A stretch of DNA of 64,000 nucleotides from Bacteroidales bacterium (GTDB taxonomy: Bacteria > Bacteroidota > Bacteroidia > Bacteroidales > UBA1402): positions 62,001-126,000 of the forward strand of contig JAFUDT010000013.1 of assembly GCA_017464285.1 (NCBI GenBank), in the 5' to 3' direction. Of this stretch, positions 48,516 to 58,200 are shown one piece after another. The position numbers were made by a program, and so were the translations under genes. Below the pieces are notes generated by a model. That model saw only the letters and a program-made list of their open reading frames with translations, did no database searches and was not told the DNA's origin. The first letter of the stretch is position 1. Every line of letters begins with the position of its first letter.

Positions 48516-49418
48516 ATGGAGTCTTCAATCATCAGCAAATTAACAGGCATGGGAGTTGCCCTGATCACTCCCTTCAGGCAGGATGACAGCATCGATTTCG
48601 ATGCGTTGGGCAAGCTGGTGGACTATCAGATCCAGAATAAGGCCGACTATCTGGTTGTGCTGGGAACAACGGCCGAGACGCCTACTTTGAGCAAGGAAGA
48701 AAAAGACAGCATCGTCGATTTTGTCAAGCACCGCGTCAATGGACGGCTGCCCATTGTCCTGGGTTGCGGCGGCAATTGTACGGCCAATGTGGTCAAGGAA
48801 CTCCAAAGCGGCGATTTTGAGGGCATCACGGCTGTCCTGTCGGTGACTCCCTATTACAACAAACCGTCGCAAGAGGGCATATACCAGCATTATAAAGCCA
48901 TCGCCCAGGCCACGCCGCTGCCTGTGATCATGTACAATGTCCCCGGCCGTACCGGAGTGAACATGACTGTGGAGACCACCTTGCGCCTGGCCCGCGAGTT
49001 CAGCAACATAGTGGCGGTGAAGGAGGCCTCGGGCAACATCACCCAGATGAACAACATCATCAAGAACAAACCGCGTGATTTCATGGTCATCTGCGGTGAC
49101 GACGGTATCGCCTTCCCGCTGCTCACACTGGGAGCCGTAGGAGTGATTTCGGTCATCGGCAACGCTTTCCCCAAGGAGTTCAGCCGTATGGTCCGCCTGG
49201 CATTGAACGGCGATTTCGACAACGCCCTGCTCATCCATCATCGTTTTACGGACATGTTCGACCTGTTGTTTGTCGACGGTAATCCGGCCGGTGTGAAATG
49301 CATCCTCAGCGCTATGGGCTTCATTGAAAACAAATTGCGTTTGCCGCTCGTGCCGACGCGACTGACTACCTATGAGAAGATCAGGGAGGTCTTGATGAAT
49401 CTGAGTATTAAATGTTAA
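48516..49418 (+). CDS. dapA: 4-hydroxy-tetrahydrodipicolinate synthase
   Basis: Condenses pyruvate with aspartate semialdehyde, the first committed step to lysine and meso-diaminopimelate. The 300-residue TIM-barrel has GMGVALITPF at the start, GTTAETPTLSKEE, YYNKPSQEGIYQHYKAI (Tyr of the proton relay), MYNVPGRTGVNM and the Schiff-base Lys K169 in VAVKEASGN. The later IVICG-type segment reads MVICGDD. It stands ahead of pheT, 7 bases apart. Confidence 0.96.
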   Translation: MESSIISKLTGMGVALITPFRQDDSIDFDALGKLVDYQIQNKADYLVVLGTTAETPTLSKEEKDSIVDFVKHRVNGRLPIVLGCGGNCTANVVKELQSGDFEGITAVLSVTPYYNKPSQEGIYQHYKAIAQATPLPVIMYNVPGRTGVNMTVETTLRLAREFSNIVAVKEASGNITQMNNIIKNKPRDFMVICGDDGIAFPLLTLGAVGVISVIGNAFPKEFSRMVRLALNGDFDNALLIHHRFTDMFDLLFVDGNPAGVKCILSAMGFIENKLRLPLVPTRLTTYEKIREVLMNLSIKC

Positions 49419-49425
49419 GTTAGCT

Positions 49426-51876
49426 ATGAATATTTCCTATACCTGGTTGAAGGATTTTGTGGATTTTGACCTCAGCCCCGTCCAGACGGCCGATGTGCTC
49501 ACGTCCATCGGTCTGGAAAACGGTCCTGTTGAAATGATAGAATCGGTCAAGGGGGGCCTGGAGGGCTTGGTCATCGGTCGGGTGCTCACGTGCGAGCCTC
49601 ATCCCGATTCCGACCATCTTCATCTCACGACGGTCGATGTCGGCGGGGAAGAACCGCTCAAAATAGTCTGCGGTGCCCCCAATGTGGCGGCCGGACAGAA
49701 GGTAGTGGTGGCCACCATCGGCACCAAACTCTATCAGGGCGACGAAAGTTTCACCATCAAGCGCTCCAAAATCCGCGGCCAGGAATCGTTCGGCATGATT
49801 TGTGCCGAGGATGAGATCGGCATCGGCACCGACCATTCCGGTATCATCGTGCTGCCCGAGGAGGCTCCTGTGGGTATGCCGGCCAAGCAGTGGTATCACC
49901 TGGAGAGCCAGGCGGTACTCGAAGTCGACATCACCCCCAACCGGGCCGATGCCACTTCGCATTATGGTGTGGCTCGCGACCTGTATGCCTGGCTCAAGTC
50001 CCAGGGCAGGGCAGTGACGCTCAAACGTCCCTCAATCGAAGCCTTCAAGGTGGACAATCATGACTTGCCGATCTCTGTCAGGGTGGAGAATACCGAGGCC
50101 TGTCCGCGCTATGCCGGTGTCAGCCTGACTCATGTCAAGGTGCAGGAATCCCCCAAATGGCTGCAGGACCGTCTGCGCCTGATCGGGCTGCATCCCATCA
50201 ACAACGTGGTCGATATCACCAACTATCTGCTACACGAAACCGGCCAGCCGCTTCATGCCTTCGATGCCGACAAAATCAAAGGGCGTCAGATTGTGGTCAA
50301 GACCATGGGCGGCCGTCAGTTTACCACCTTGGACGGAGTGGAGCGAACGCTCGACGATCGTGACCTGATGATCTGCAACGCCGAGGAGCCTATGTGCATC
50401 GCCGGTGTTTTCGGCGGCCTGGATTCGGGCGTGACTGAAAAGACCACTTCTGTGTTTATCGAGAGTGCGTATTTCAATCCGGTCTGGGTGCGCAAGACTG
50501 CCCGTCGTCACGGACTCAATACGGATGCTTCGTTCCGTTTCGAACGCGGCATAGATCCGCACAATACGGTCTATGTCCTGAAACGCGCTGCCTTGATGAT
50601 CAAGGAAATGGCCGGAGCAGAGATATCCAGTGAAATAGAGGATGTCTATCCGACTCCGATGGCGGATTTCCCTGTCAGCCTGAGCTACGAAAAATGCCGT
50701 CAGCTGATTGGTAAAGATATTGACCATCAGGTCATCAAAAATATATTGGAAGCGCTGGAGATCAAGATTCTGTCGGAAAAAGACGGCGTGCTCGAACTCC
50801 TGGTGCCCGCCTACCGGGTGGACGTTCAACGCGATGTCGATGTTATCGAGGATATCCTCCGTATCTACGGTTACAACAATGTAGAGGTGGGCAGCAGTGT
50901 CAAGAGTACGCTCTCCTACACAGCCTTCCCCGACAGTCAGCGCCTGCAGAACCTTGTATCCGAGCAGTTGACCGCCTGCGGCTTCAACGAAGTGCTGAAC
51001 AATTCGCTGACATCGGTGGCTTATTATCAAGAGGGACAGACCTGGCCCCAGGAGCATGCCGTCAAAGTCATCAACGCTTTGAGTCAGGATCTGGGTGTGC
51101 TGCGTCAGACTCTGCTCTTCGGCGGTCTGGAAAACATCGCCCGCAATCGTAACCGCCGTCAGAGCGACCTGCGTCTGTATGAATTTGGAGCCTGCTACCA
51201 CTATCAGGCCGACAAACGCAACGAAAACTATGCCTTGGCACCTTACAGCGAAGAAACGCATCTGGGGCTGTGGCTCTGCGGCGATCGCAGCGCCCAGCGC
51301 TGGAATGCCGCCCAGTCCGCCATGACGGTCTTCGACCTGAAAGCCTACGTACAGAACATCTTCCTGCGTCTGGGACTGGGCGACTGGGTGATGGAGGAGT
51401 GCGACGGCAGCGATGTCTATCGTCACAGCCTGGTCTATAAAAACCGTGCCGGAAAGCCCTTGGCCGTCGTTGCCGAAGTGCATCCGGCGGTACTCTCCAG
51501 ATTCGACATCGATGCTCCGGTGTTTTATGCCGATCTGGACTGGCCCTTGCTCATGAAGGCGCTTAAGAATCACAAAGTGACATACAGTGAGCTGCCTCGT
51601 TACCCGGAGGTACGTCGCGACCTGGCCCTGCTCATCGACAGCAGTCTGCATTTCTCCGATATCGAGCGTGTCGCTTTGAATACCGAGAAAAAGTTGCTCA
51701 AAAGTGTCAGCCTTTTCGATGTCTATGAAGGCAAGAACCTGCCTCAGGGCAAGAAGTCTTACGCCGTCTGCTTCATCCTTCAGGATGAGAGCCAGACGCT
51801 CACTGACAGCCGCATCGACGCCATCATGAACCGCATGATAGCCAACCTGCGCCAACTTGGAGCAGAATTGAGATAA
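49426..51876 (+). CDS. pheT: Phenylalanyl-tRNA synthetase beta subunit
   Basis: Large subunit of the alpha2-beta2 PheRS. The 816-residue protein has an N-terminal tRNA-binding (EMAP-like) domain at about 40-150 (VIGRVLTCEPHPDSDHLHLT), the B3/B4 editing domain (HPINNVVDITNYLLHETGQP), B5 (VFIESAYFNPVWVRKTARRH), a catalytic-like core, and a C-terminal anticodon-binding FDX-ACB domain (RYPEVRRDLALLIDSSLHFS). Length is normal. pheS is not in this window, so the two subunits are encoded apart, as in other Bacteroidales. YebC follows after 37 bases. Confidence 0.97.
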   Translation: MNISYTWLKDFVDFDLSPVQTADVLTSIGLENGPVEMIESVKGGLEGLVIGRVLTCEPHPDSDHLHLTTVDVGGEEPLKIVCGAPNVAAGQKVVVATIGTKLYQGDESFTIKRSKIRGQESFGMICAEDEIGIGTDHSGIIVLPEEAPVGMPAKQWYHLESQAVLEVDITPNRADATSHYGVARDLYAWLKSQGRAVTLKRPSIEAFKVDNHDLPISVRVENTEACPRYAGVSLTHVKVQESPKWLQDRLRLIGLHPINNVVDITNYLLHETGQPLHAFDADKIKGRQIVVKTMGGRQFTTLDGVERTLDDRDLMICNAEEPMCIAGVFGGLDSGVTEKTTSVFIESAYFNPVWVRKTARRHGLNTDASFRFERGIDPHNTVYVLKRAALMIKEMAGAEISSEIEDVYPTPMADFPVSLSYEKCRQLIGKDIDHQVIKNILEALEIKILSEKDGVLELLVPAYRVDVQRDVDVIEDILRIYGYNNVEVGSSVKSTLSYTAFPDSQRLQNLVSEQLTACGFNEVLNNSLTSVAYYQEGQTWPQEHAVKVINALSQDLGVLRQTLLFGGLENIARNRNRRQSDLRLYEFGACYHYQADKRNENYALAPYSEETHLGLWLCGDRSAQRWNAAQSAMTVFDLKAYVQNIFLRLGLGDWVMEECDGSDVYRHSLVYKNRAGKPLAVVAEVHPAVLSRFDIDAPVFYADLDWPLLMKALKNHKVTYSELPRYPEVRRDLALLIDSSLHFSDIERVALNTEKKLLKSVSLFDVYEGKNLPQGKKSYAVCFILQDESQTLTDSRIDAIMNRMIANLRQLGAELR

Positions 51877-51913
51877 AGATAATCAGAGTATAAACCCCAA
51901 AAACGAATCAACA

Positions 51914-52648
51914 ATGGGAAGAGCATTTGAGTACAGAAAAGCCAGAAAACTGAAACGCTGGGGCAACATGTCCCGTACTTTTACAAAGATCGGCAAGGAA
52001 ATCTCCAGTTGTGTCAAGGAAGGCGGCCCTGATCCCAGTTCCAACGCCCGCCTGCGTGTGCTCATGCAGAATGCCAAGGCGGCCAATATGCCTAAAGAAA
52101 ATGTAGAGCGTGCCATCAAGAAGGCTGTGTCGAAAGACTTCAGCGGCTACAAGGAAATGGTTTACGAGGGCTACGGTCCTTTCGGTATTGCCGTCCTGGT
52201 AGAGACTCAGACTGACAATCCCACCCGTACGGTGGCCACTGTGCGCAGCGCTTTCAACCGCTACAGCGGCACGCTGGGAACCTCAGGCAGTCTTTCTTTC
52301 ATATTCGAACGCAAGGCTGTGTTCAAGATCAAACCCAAGGAAGGGATGGATATGGACGAGCTCGAACTGGAACTTATTGACCTAGGTGCTGATGATTTCG
52401 ACCAGGACGAGGAGGAAATCATCATCTTCGGCGCTCCCGAATCTTTCGCCAAAATCCAGAATTATCTTGAAGAAGCCGGCTATGAACTGATTTCTGCCGA
52501 ATTCGAGCGCTTTGCCAATGACTACAAGGAGGTTACGGCCGAGCAGCGCGAGACCATCAACAAACTGGTCGAAAAGCTCGAAGACGACGATGATGTCTCG
52601 ATGGTCTATACCAACATGAAAGAAGAAGAGACCGAAGGAGAAGAATAA
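51914..52648 (+). CDS. YebC/PmpR family protein
   Basis: A 244-residue cytoplasmic protein of the YebC/TACO1 family. Homologs act as transcription regulators or, as shown recently, relieve ribosome stalling at proline-rich stretches. The start GRAFEYRKARKLKRWGNMSR is the Bacteroidetes variant. VYEGYGPFGIAVLVETQTDN follows the family, and the C-terminus is acidic (KLEDDDDVSMVYTNMKEEET). It lies between pheT and the tRNA-Cys promoter. Confidence 0.94.
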   Translation: MGRAFEYRKARKLKRWGNMSRTFTKIGKEISSCVKEGGPDPSSNARLRVLMQNAKAANMPKENVERAIKKAVSKDFSGYKEMVYEGYGPFGIAVLVETQTDNPTRTVATVRSAFNRYSGTLGTSGSLSFIFERKAVFKIKPKEGMDMDELELELIDLGADDFDQDEEEIIIFGAPESFAKIQNYLEEAGYELISAEFERFANDYKEVTAEQRETINKLVEKLEDDDDVSMVYTNMKEEETEGEE

Positions 52649-52661
52649 TTTCGGCCAAGAG

Positions 52662-52693
52662 TTTGCAAAGGCCGTAAAATGTCTTTATCTTTG
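52662..52693 (+). promoter_or_regulatory. Promoter of tRNA-Cys
   Basis: TTTG at 52662-52665, 20 bases, TATCTTTG at 52686-52693, with the tRNA starting 29 bases further on. It is one of the cleanest promoter matches in the window. Confidence 0.75.
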
Positions 52694-52721
52694 CACTCGC
52701 AATCGTGAACGAGTGCAATCC

Positions 52722-52795
52722 GGTTCCTTGACCGAGTGGCTAGGTAACGGTCTGCAAAACCGCTTACGGCGGTTCGATTCCGCCAGGAACCTCCA
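52722..52795 (+). tRNA. tRNA-Cys (GCA anticodon)
   Basis: The acceptor GGTTCCT pairs with AGGAACC, and the discriminator is U (the Cys identity base). The anticodon loop CTGCAAA gives anticodon GCA on a short stem CGGT/ACCG. The T arm is GGCGGTTCGATTCCGCC. The 3' CCA is encoded (52793-52795), unlike the other two tRNAs here. A hairpin terminator follows at once. Confidence 0.96.
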
Positions 52796-52797
52796 AA

Positions 52798-52829
52798 AAA
52801 AACGCTGACCCGTCAGGATCAGCGTTTTT
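52798..52829. terminator. Bidirectional terminator, tRNA-Cys (+) and winged-helix gene (-)
   Basis: Perfect 11-bp arms AAAAACGCTGA/TCAGCGTTTTT around a 10-base loop. Runs of A before and T after let it work on both strands. The minus-strand T run is the longer (over ten). Confidence 0.85.
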
Positions 52830-52849
52830 AATTCAATCATAGCGGTGCG

Positions 52850-53050
52850 TTATCGCAGGGCGACAAATATCTCAGCCTCTTCTTCGGTGAAATAAATCTT
52901 GTCCTCACGTGCCAGCCAACCAAGGGCGGCATACATGTCTTTCTCGGTCAGCTTGGTCAACTTTTTGAGCTCCTTGAGGCTTTTGCGTCCTCCGGCAGCA
53001 TTCAGCACGGTCCAGACAGAACCGGCGTTGTTTCCAATTTTTTCAATCAT
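52850..53050 (-). CDS. Small winged helix-turn-helix protein (DUF2582 type)
   Basis: A 66-residue cytoplasmic protein that reads as one winged helix: IGNNAGSVWTVLNAAGG, then SLKELKKLTKLTEKDMYAAL as the recognition part and WLAREDKIYFTEEEAEIFVAL as the wing. It matches the small DUF2582-type winged-helix proteins common in Bacteroidetes. DNA binding is likely but no target is known. It lies 30 bases after the SPOR gene on the same strand and ends at the shared terminator. Confidence 0.87.
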   Translation of the reverse strand: MIEKIGNNAGSVWTVLNAAGGRKSLKELKKLTKLTEKDMYAALGWLAREDKIYFTEEEAEIFVALR

Positions 53051-53080
53051 TGTTTTTAGGTGTGTAAATAAGAAAGTGTG

Positions 53081-53533
53081 TTATTCCTTGATCAGAATCC
53101 AGGCATCCGGATAGTCTGATTTCAGTTTCTTGACCATTTCCTGGGCATCGGGCTTGTTGTTGAAAAAGGCCACGATGACGCGGAACATCAGTTTCTCGTT
53201 CTGAGCCAGCACGGTCTGGGGGTAACCGTTGTTGATCATTCTCTTTTGCAGGTTCTCGGCATTGGTCCGGTTGAGGAAGCTACCGATGACTACACCGTAG
53301 GTACCGTTGGCAGTGCCGGTAATGATCTGGATAGCTTCAGAAGCTTCCTTGACATCGCTCTTCTGCACCACTTCGATGGTCTCTTTCTGTGATGGGGCAG
53401 TAGTCTGCTGCGCTTCCTGTCTGGCTTTGGCACGTTCGTATGCAGCATTGTGGGCTTCTTTGTTGGACTTGCAGCCCACAAAGAGCATTGAACACAGCAA
53501 CATACCGGCCGTCAGCATTTTTGTAGTCTTCAT
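53081..53533 (-). CDS. SPOR-domain lipoprotein
   Basis: A 150-residue envelope lipoprotein. The signal peptide MKTTKMLTAGMLLCSMLFVGC ends in a lipobox with lipidated C21. A charged linker follows (KEAHNAAYERAKARQEAQQT). The SPOR domain at about 75-148 (GTYGVVIGSFLNRTNAENLQ ... FRVIVAFFNNKPDAQEMVKK ... DAWILIKE) binds peptide-free peptidoglycan strands, typically at division sites. It is transcribed from a good promoter at 53556-53587, with the winged-helix gene downstream. Confidence 0.92.
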   Translation of the reverse strand: MKTTKMLTAGMLLCSMLFVGCKSNKEAHNAAYERAKARQEAQQTTAPSQKETIEVVQKSDVKEASEAIQIITGTANGTYGVVIGSFLNRTNAENLQKRMINNGYPQTVLAQNEKLMFRVIVAFFNNKPDAQEMVKKLKSDYPDAWILIKE

Positions 53534-53555
53534 AGCAATTTTATTTAATCTGCGG

Positions 53556-53587
53556 CAAAGTTACTACTTACTGCGAGTAAACGCAAA
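53556..53587 (-). promoter_or_regulatory. Promoter of the SPOR lipoprotein gene
   Basis: On the minus strand, TTTG (53584-53587), 20 bases, TAACTTTG (53556-53563), giving a leader of about 15-20 bases. The rest of the gap up to 53794 is AT-rich and holds no gene I can support. Confidence 0.7.
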
Positions 53588-53763
53588 TAAATTTTTGTAC
53601 CCATAGTGAGGTTTTTTTGTATAGATTTTTCCCTTATGTTATTATCACAGGTGATGTATCCAAACAAACTGTTTGTGTTGAGAACTATGGCTGAAAGAAT
53701 AGCATTGTCCATCGTGAATTAAAAATGTTTTTGCATGTTGTGGACTTAAGCGATTATTTGGTG

Positions 53764-53771
53764 TATCTTTG
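53764..53771 (+). promoter_or_regulatory. -7 box of folC
   Basis: TATCTTTG lies 23 bases before the folC ATG. The nearest TTG upstream (53738-53740) is 23 bases away, slightly too far for a standard -33 element. Confidence 0.5.
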
Positions 53772-53794
53772 AAGGTCATAGAATAAGTGTCGAC

Positions 53795-55150
53795 ATGACC
53801 TACGAAGCGACTTTGCAATATCTTTACAATCAGTTGCCCCAGTTTCAGCTGACGGGGCAGAGTGCCTATAAGCCCGGACTGGACAACATCCTGACTTTGG
53901 ATGCCTATTACGGCTCGCCACATTGCAATTATCCCTGTATTCATGTGGCCGGCACCAACGGCAAGGGCTCGGTCTCTCATCTGCTGGCCTCGGTGCTGCA
54001 GCAGGCCGGTTATCGTGTGGGGCTGTTCACCTCACCGCATCTGAAGGACTTCCGTGAGCGGATCCGGGTCAATGGGAAAATGATTTCCAAAGCGGCAGTT
54101 GTCCGTTTTGTGCAGCGTTACCGGGAGCATTTCACAGAAACGGAGCCTGCATTCCAGCCTTCTTTTTTTGAGTTGACCACTGAGATGGCCTTCTGCTGGT
54201 TTGCCGAGCAAAAGGTGGATGTGGCCGTCATCGAGGTGGGTTTGGGAGGCCGCCTGGACAGTACGAACATCATCACCCCGGTCGTGTCGGCCATTACGAG
54301 CATCAGTTTCGACCATGTGGCCCTGCTGGGTGACACGCTGGAGAAAATTGCCGCTGAGAAAGCCGGCATCATCAAACCCGGTATCCCCGTGGCTGTGGCC
54401 CGCAACCCCGAAAACGTGTGCGAGGTGTTGGCCGGCAAGGCTCGCGAGGTGGGATCGGCATATCATTATGCACCTGACGAGATCACCTTGCAGGCGGAAA
54501 GTTTGCCGGAAACGTTTTCCGTGGAGGCTTTGCCCTCAGCCATCGCAAGCCCTGGTCAAGACAATAAACTCCTGGGAGGTCAGGTCTTCCAGGTGCAATA
54601 TCAGCAGCAGCCTTGGCTGCAGGATTTGTATTGTGCCCTGGGCGGCTGGTATGTTCGCGAGAATGCCCAGTTGGTGCTGACCGTCATCCGCTTGCTGGCA
54701 AGGCAGTTTGCGAAAATAGACGAAAGGGCCGTTCGCAGAGGCTTTGAACAGGTGGTGAAGACTGGTATTCGAGGCCGTTGGGAGGTGCTTCAGACCCGGC
54801 CGCTGTGCATTTGTGACACGGGCCACAATGAGGCGGGCATCCGTCAGGTGACAGCCCAGATAGCCCGTACGCCCCATCACCGGCTGCATGTGGTCTTCGG
54901 GGTGGTCAACGACAAAGATGTGACGGCCATGCTCAGACTCTTGCCCAAGGAGGCCGTCTATTATTTCACGAAAGCTTCTGTGCCAAGGGCCTTGCCCGAG
55001 ACCGTGCTGGCCGAAAAGGCGGCTGCCTTCGGTTTGAAAGGACGGTGCTATCCGACAGTGGCCGAGGCCCGTCAGGCTGCTTTGTCAGCTGCGGCCGACG
55101 ATGATCTGGTGTATATCGGCGGCAGCAATTTCGTCATCGCCGAACTTTAA
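53795..55150 (+). CDS. folC: Folylpolyglutamate synthase / dihydrofolate synthase
   Basis: Mur-ligase-family enzyme that adds glutamate to dihydropteroate or folates using ATP. The 451-residue protein has the P-loop HVAGTNGKGSVSHLLASVL, the omega-loop region FTSPHLKDFRERIRVNGKMI, VIEVGLGGRLDSTNI, SFDHVALLGDTLEKIAAEKA and the C-terminal ligase domain with CDTGHNEAGIRQV. Length is normal. A GH31 lipoprotein gene follows 59 bases later on the same strand. Confidence 0.96.
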   Translation: MTYEATLQYLYNQLPQFQLTGQSAYKPGLDNILTLDAYYGSPHCNYPCIHVAGTNGKGSVSHLLASVLQQAGYRVGLFTSPHLKDFRERIRVNGKMISKAAVVRFVQRYREHFTETEPAFQPSFFELTTEMAFCWFAEQKVDVAVIEVGLGGRLDSTNIITPVVSAITSISFDHVALLGDTLEKIAAEKAGIIKPGIPVAVARNPENVCEVLAGKAREVGSAYHYAPDEITLQAESLPETFSVEALPSAIASPGQDNKLLGGQVFQVQYQQQPWLQDLYCALGGWYVRENAQLVLTVIRLLARQFAKIDERAVRRGFEQVVKTGIRGRWEVLQTRPLCICDTGHNEAGIRQVTAQIARTPHHRLHVVFGVVNDKDVTAMLRLLPKEAVYYFTKASVPRALPETVLAEKAAAFGLKGRCYPTVAEARQAALSAAADDDLVYIGGSNFVIAEL

Positions 55151-55209
55151 TATCATCTTATTTCACGACAAGCTGCGAGAGTCCGTTCCTCTTATTCCCA
55201 ACTGCCTAT

Positions 55210-58200
55210 ATGAAACACTGCCTTTTGCTGACCCCCTTGCTGTTGCTGGCAGCCTGCTCTCCCGACGGGGGGCCGTCGCTGAAAATCCGTCATGACAGCG
55301 TTACGTTGAGCCACATCCCTGCCGACGGCAGTACGCTCTGCCTGCAGGTGGTCGGCGACAATATCATCCGGGTGACGGCCTTGCCTGAAGGAAAACCTTC
55401 GGCTAAGACTGGTCTGATGTGCGACTGGATGACCCGTCGGCGGTCCAGACAGATCAGGCTTCTGCGCCGACCGGATACTCTGTGGGTGGAGGCTCCGGCC
55501 ATCAAGGCCCGGGTGCTGACAAAGACCGGCGAACTGGCTTTTTACGATGGGAACGGCCAGCTGCTGCTGGCGGAAAAAGCGGGCGGCGGGCGCTCCTTTA
55601 CGCCCATCGAGGTGGACGGCTACCAAGGTTACAGCTTCCGACAGGTGTTTGAATCGCCCGACGACGAAGCCTTTTACGGCCTGGGGCAGCACCAGTCGGG
55701 TGAAATGAACTACAAGGGCAGGAACGAGTCTCTTTATCAGTACAACACCAAAGTGTCGGTGCCTTTTGTCGTGTCGAGCCGTCATTACGGCCTTTTGTGG
55801 GACAACTGTTCGCTGACACGCTGGGGCGATTGGCGCGACTATGCTTCTTTGGAGCAGTTCCAACTCTACGACATAGAGGGGCAGGCAGGCGCGTTGACAG
55901 CTTCCTATACCGACAAACGCAATGGGCAGATGCTGCTCCAGCGCCGCGAAAGCCATATCAACTACGAAGACTTGGAAACAGTGAAGGATTTGCCCTACCA
56001 GGTAAATTTGTCGCGGGCCAAAGTCTGTTGGGACGGCTATCTGGAACCCGCCGAGAGTGGATTGTGGCACTTCAGGCTGCATTATGCCGGCTATGTCCGT
56101 CTGTGGATGGACGGCGAGGAAATCGTCACTGAGCGCTGGCGCACAGCCTGGAATCCCAATCAGTACAAATTCGTCCTGCCCATGGAGAAGGGCCGCCGGC
56201 ACCGCCTGCATATCGAGTGGCTGCCCGACGGCGGCACGTCCTATCTCTCACTCAAGGCGCTCAGCCCTTTGCCCGAGAGCGACCGGCAGCGTATGTCGTG
56301 GTGGTCGGAAATGGGCCGGCAAATGGATTATTACGTCATAGCCGGCGCCACGGCCGACGAGGTGGTGGCCGGCTACCGCTACCTGACGGGCAAGGCCCAG
56401 GTGATGCCTCGTTGGGCCATGGGCTACTGGCAGAGCCGCGAGCGCTACAAGACTCAGCAGGAGTTGGTCGGTACGTTGGCGGAATTCCGTCGGCGGGAGT
56501 TTCCCATCGACAATATCGTACAGGACTGGTCGTATTGGCAGGAAGACCAGTGGGGCAGTCATGAGTTTGACAGCCTGCGGTTTCCCGACCCGCGAAAGAT
56601 GGTGGAGGACATCCATGCCATGAACGGCCGGCTGATGATTTCGGTCTGGCCCAAGTTCTATGTCAATACCGACAACTACCGGGCTTTGGAGCGGATTGGC
56701 GGCATTTATCCCCGGGCTGTCCAGGACAGCATCCGCGACTGGATCGGACGGGGCTACATCGGTTCGTTTTACGATCCTTTCAACGGTGCGGCCCGCCGTC
56801 TCTACTGGAAGCAGATGGCGCAGCGCCTCTTGCCGCTGGGTATCGATGCCTGGTGGATGGATGCCAGTGAGCCCGACATCTTGTCGAATGCCGGCATGGA
56901 CTACCGCAAGGCGCTGATGTCGCCCCTGGCCATCGGCTCATCGACGGAGTATTTCAATGCCTACGGGCTGATGAACGCCCGTGGTATCTACGAAGGCCAG
57001 CGATCGGCCGAGCCCGACCGCCGGGTGTTTCTGCTGACCCGCTCAGGCTATGCCGGCTCGCAGCGTTACGGTGCCGCCATCTGGAGCGGCGACATCGCCA
57101 CCCGTTGGGAGGACATGGCTGCCCAGATCACAGCCGGACTCAATTATTCCATCTCGGGCAATCCCTACTGGACCATGGACGACGGCGGCTTCTGTGTGGA
57201 GCATCGCTACGAACGGGCCCGGGAGGGGAGTGAAGACCTGGAGGAATGGCGCGAACTGAACGTGCGTTGGCACCAGTTCGGGGCTTTTGCCCCCTTGTTC
57301 CGCAGCCATGGGCAGTATCCCTATCGGGAGCCTTGGCATATCGCTCATGAGGGGCATCCTGCCTACCAGGCCCTGTTGGATTACAATCGTCTCCGCTATC
57401 GCTTGATGCCCTATATCTATTCCCTGGCGGGCCGTTGCCATTGGGACGACTATACCATCATGCGCCCGCTGGTGATGGACTTTCCTGACGACAGGACGGT
57501 GCGTGACATCGCCGATGAATATATGTTCGGCCCGGCCTTTCTGGTGGCGCCTGTCTGTGAGTACAAAGCCCGCAGCCGCTGGGTGTATTTCCCGACCGGA
57601 TGCGACTGGTACGATTTCTACTCAGGACAACGATATGCTGGAGGGCAGCGGGTGGAAGTCGCCGCTCCCTACGACCGTATGCCGCTGTTTGTACGCGCCG
57701 GCAGCATTATTCCTATGGGAGAGGATATCCAGCATACCGCCCAGTCGCAGCGACATCTGACACTGGCCGTTTATCCGGGAAGGGACAGCCGTTTCAGTCT
57801 GTATGACGATGACGGGACAAGCTACGACTACGAACAAGGTAAGTGCAGCTGGCTGGATGTTTCGTATACTGATTCAACGGGGCGGGTGGAACTTGCGCCG
57901 CGGCGCGGCAGTGTTGAGGATCTGAGGAAGAAATACAGCATTACTGTAAAAGTAGTAGGAAGAGATTCCGTCTTGACGGTCGGCAGAGTAGGGATTCCGT
58001 CCATGCTGTCCGGCATCCCCTGCCTCCCGGCGGGATCCCTGCAACACCGCGCCTCGGTCGGCAGGGTAGGGATTCCGTCCATGCTGTCCGGCATCCCCTG
58101 CCTCCCGGCGGGATCCCTGCAACACCGCGCCTCGGTCGGCAGAGCCTCCCGGCTTTTTTTGCACAGCCTGCCAGGAAAAATCCATTTTCCCTGGCATACT

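Noticed and set aside
50230..51855. Minus-strand frame of 541 codons inside pheT
   Set aside because: Shadow of pheT; no recognisable domain.
53588..53763. Small gene or RNA in the gap between the SPOR gene and folC
   Set aside because: AT-rich sequence with a weak hairpin (CAAAC/GTTTG near 53661-53676) but no supported frame, no terminator and no promoter facing it other than the folC -7 box.
57977..58153. CRISPR-like array
   Set aside because: Units are 78 bp, directly adjacent, without spacers and only two full copies. No cas genes are near.
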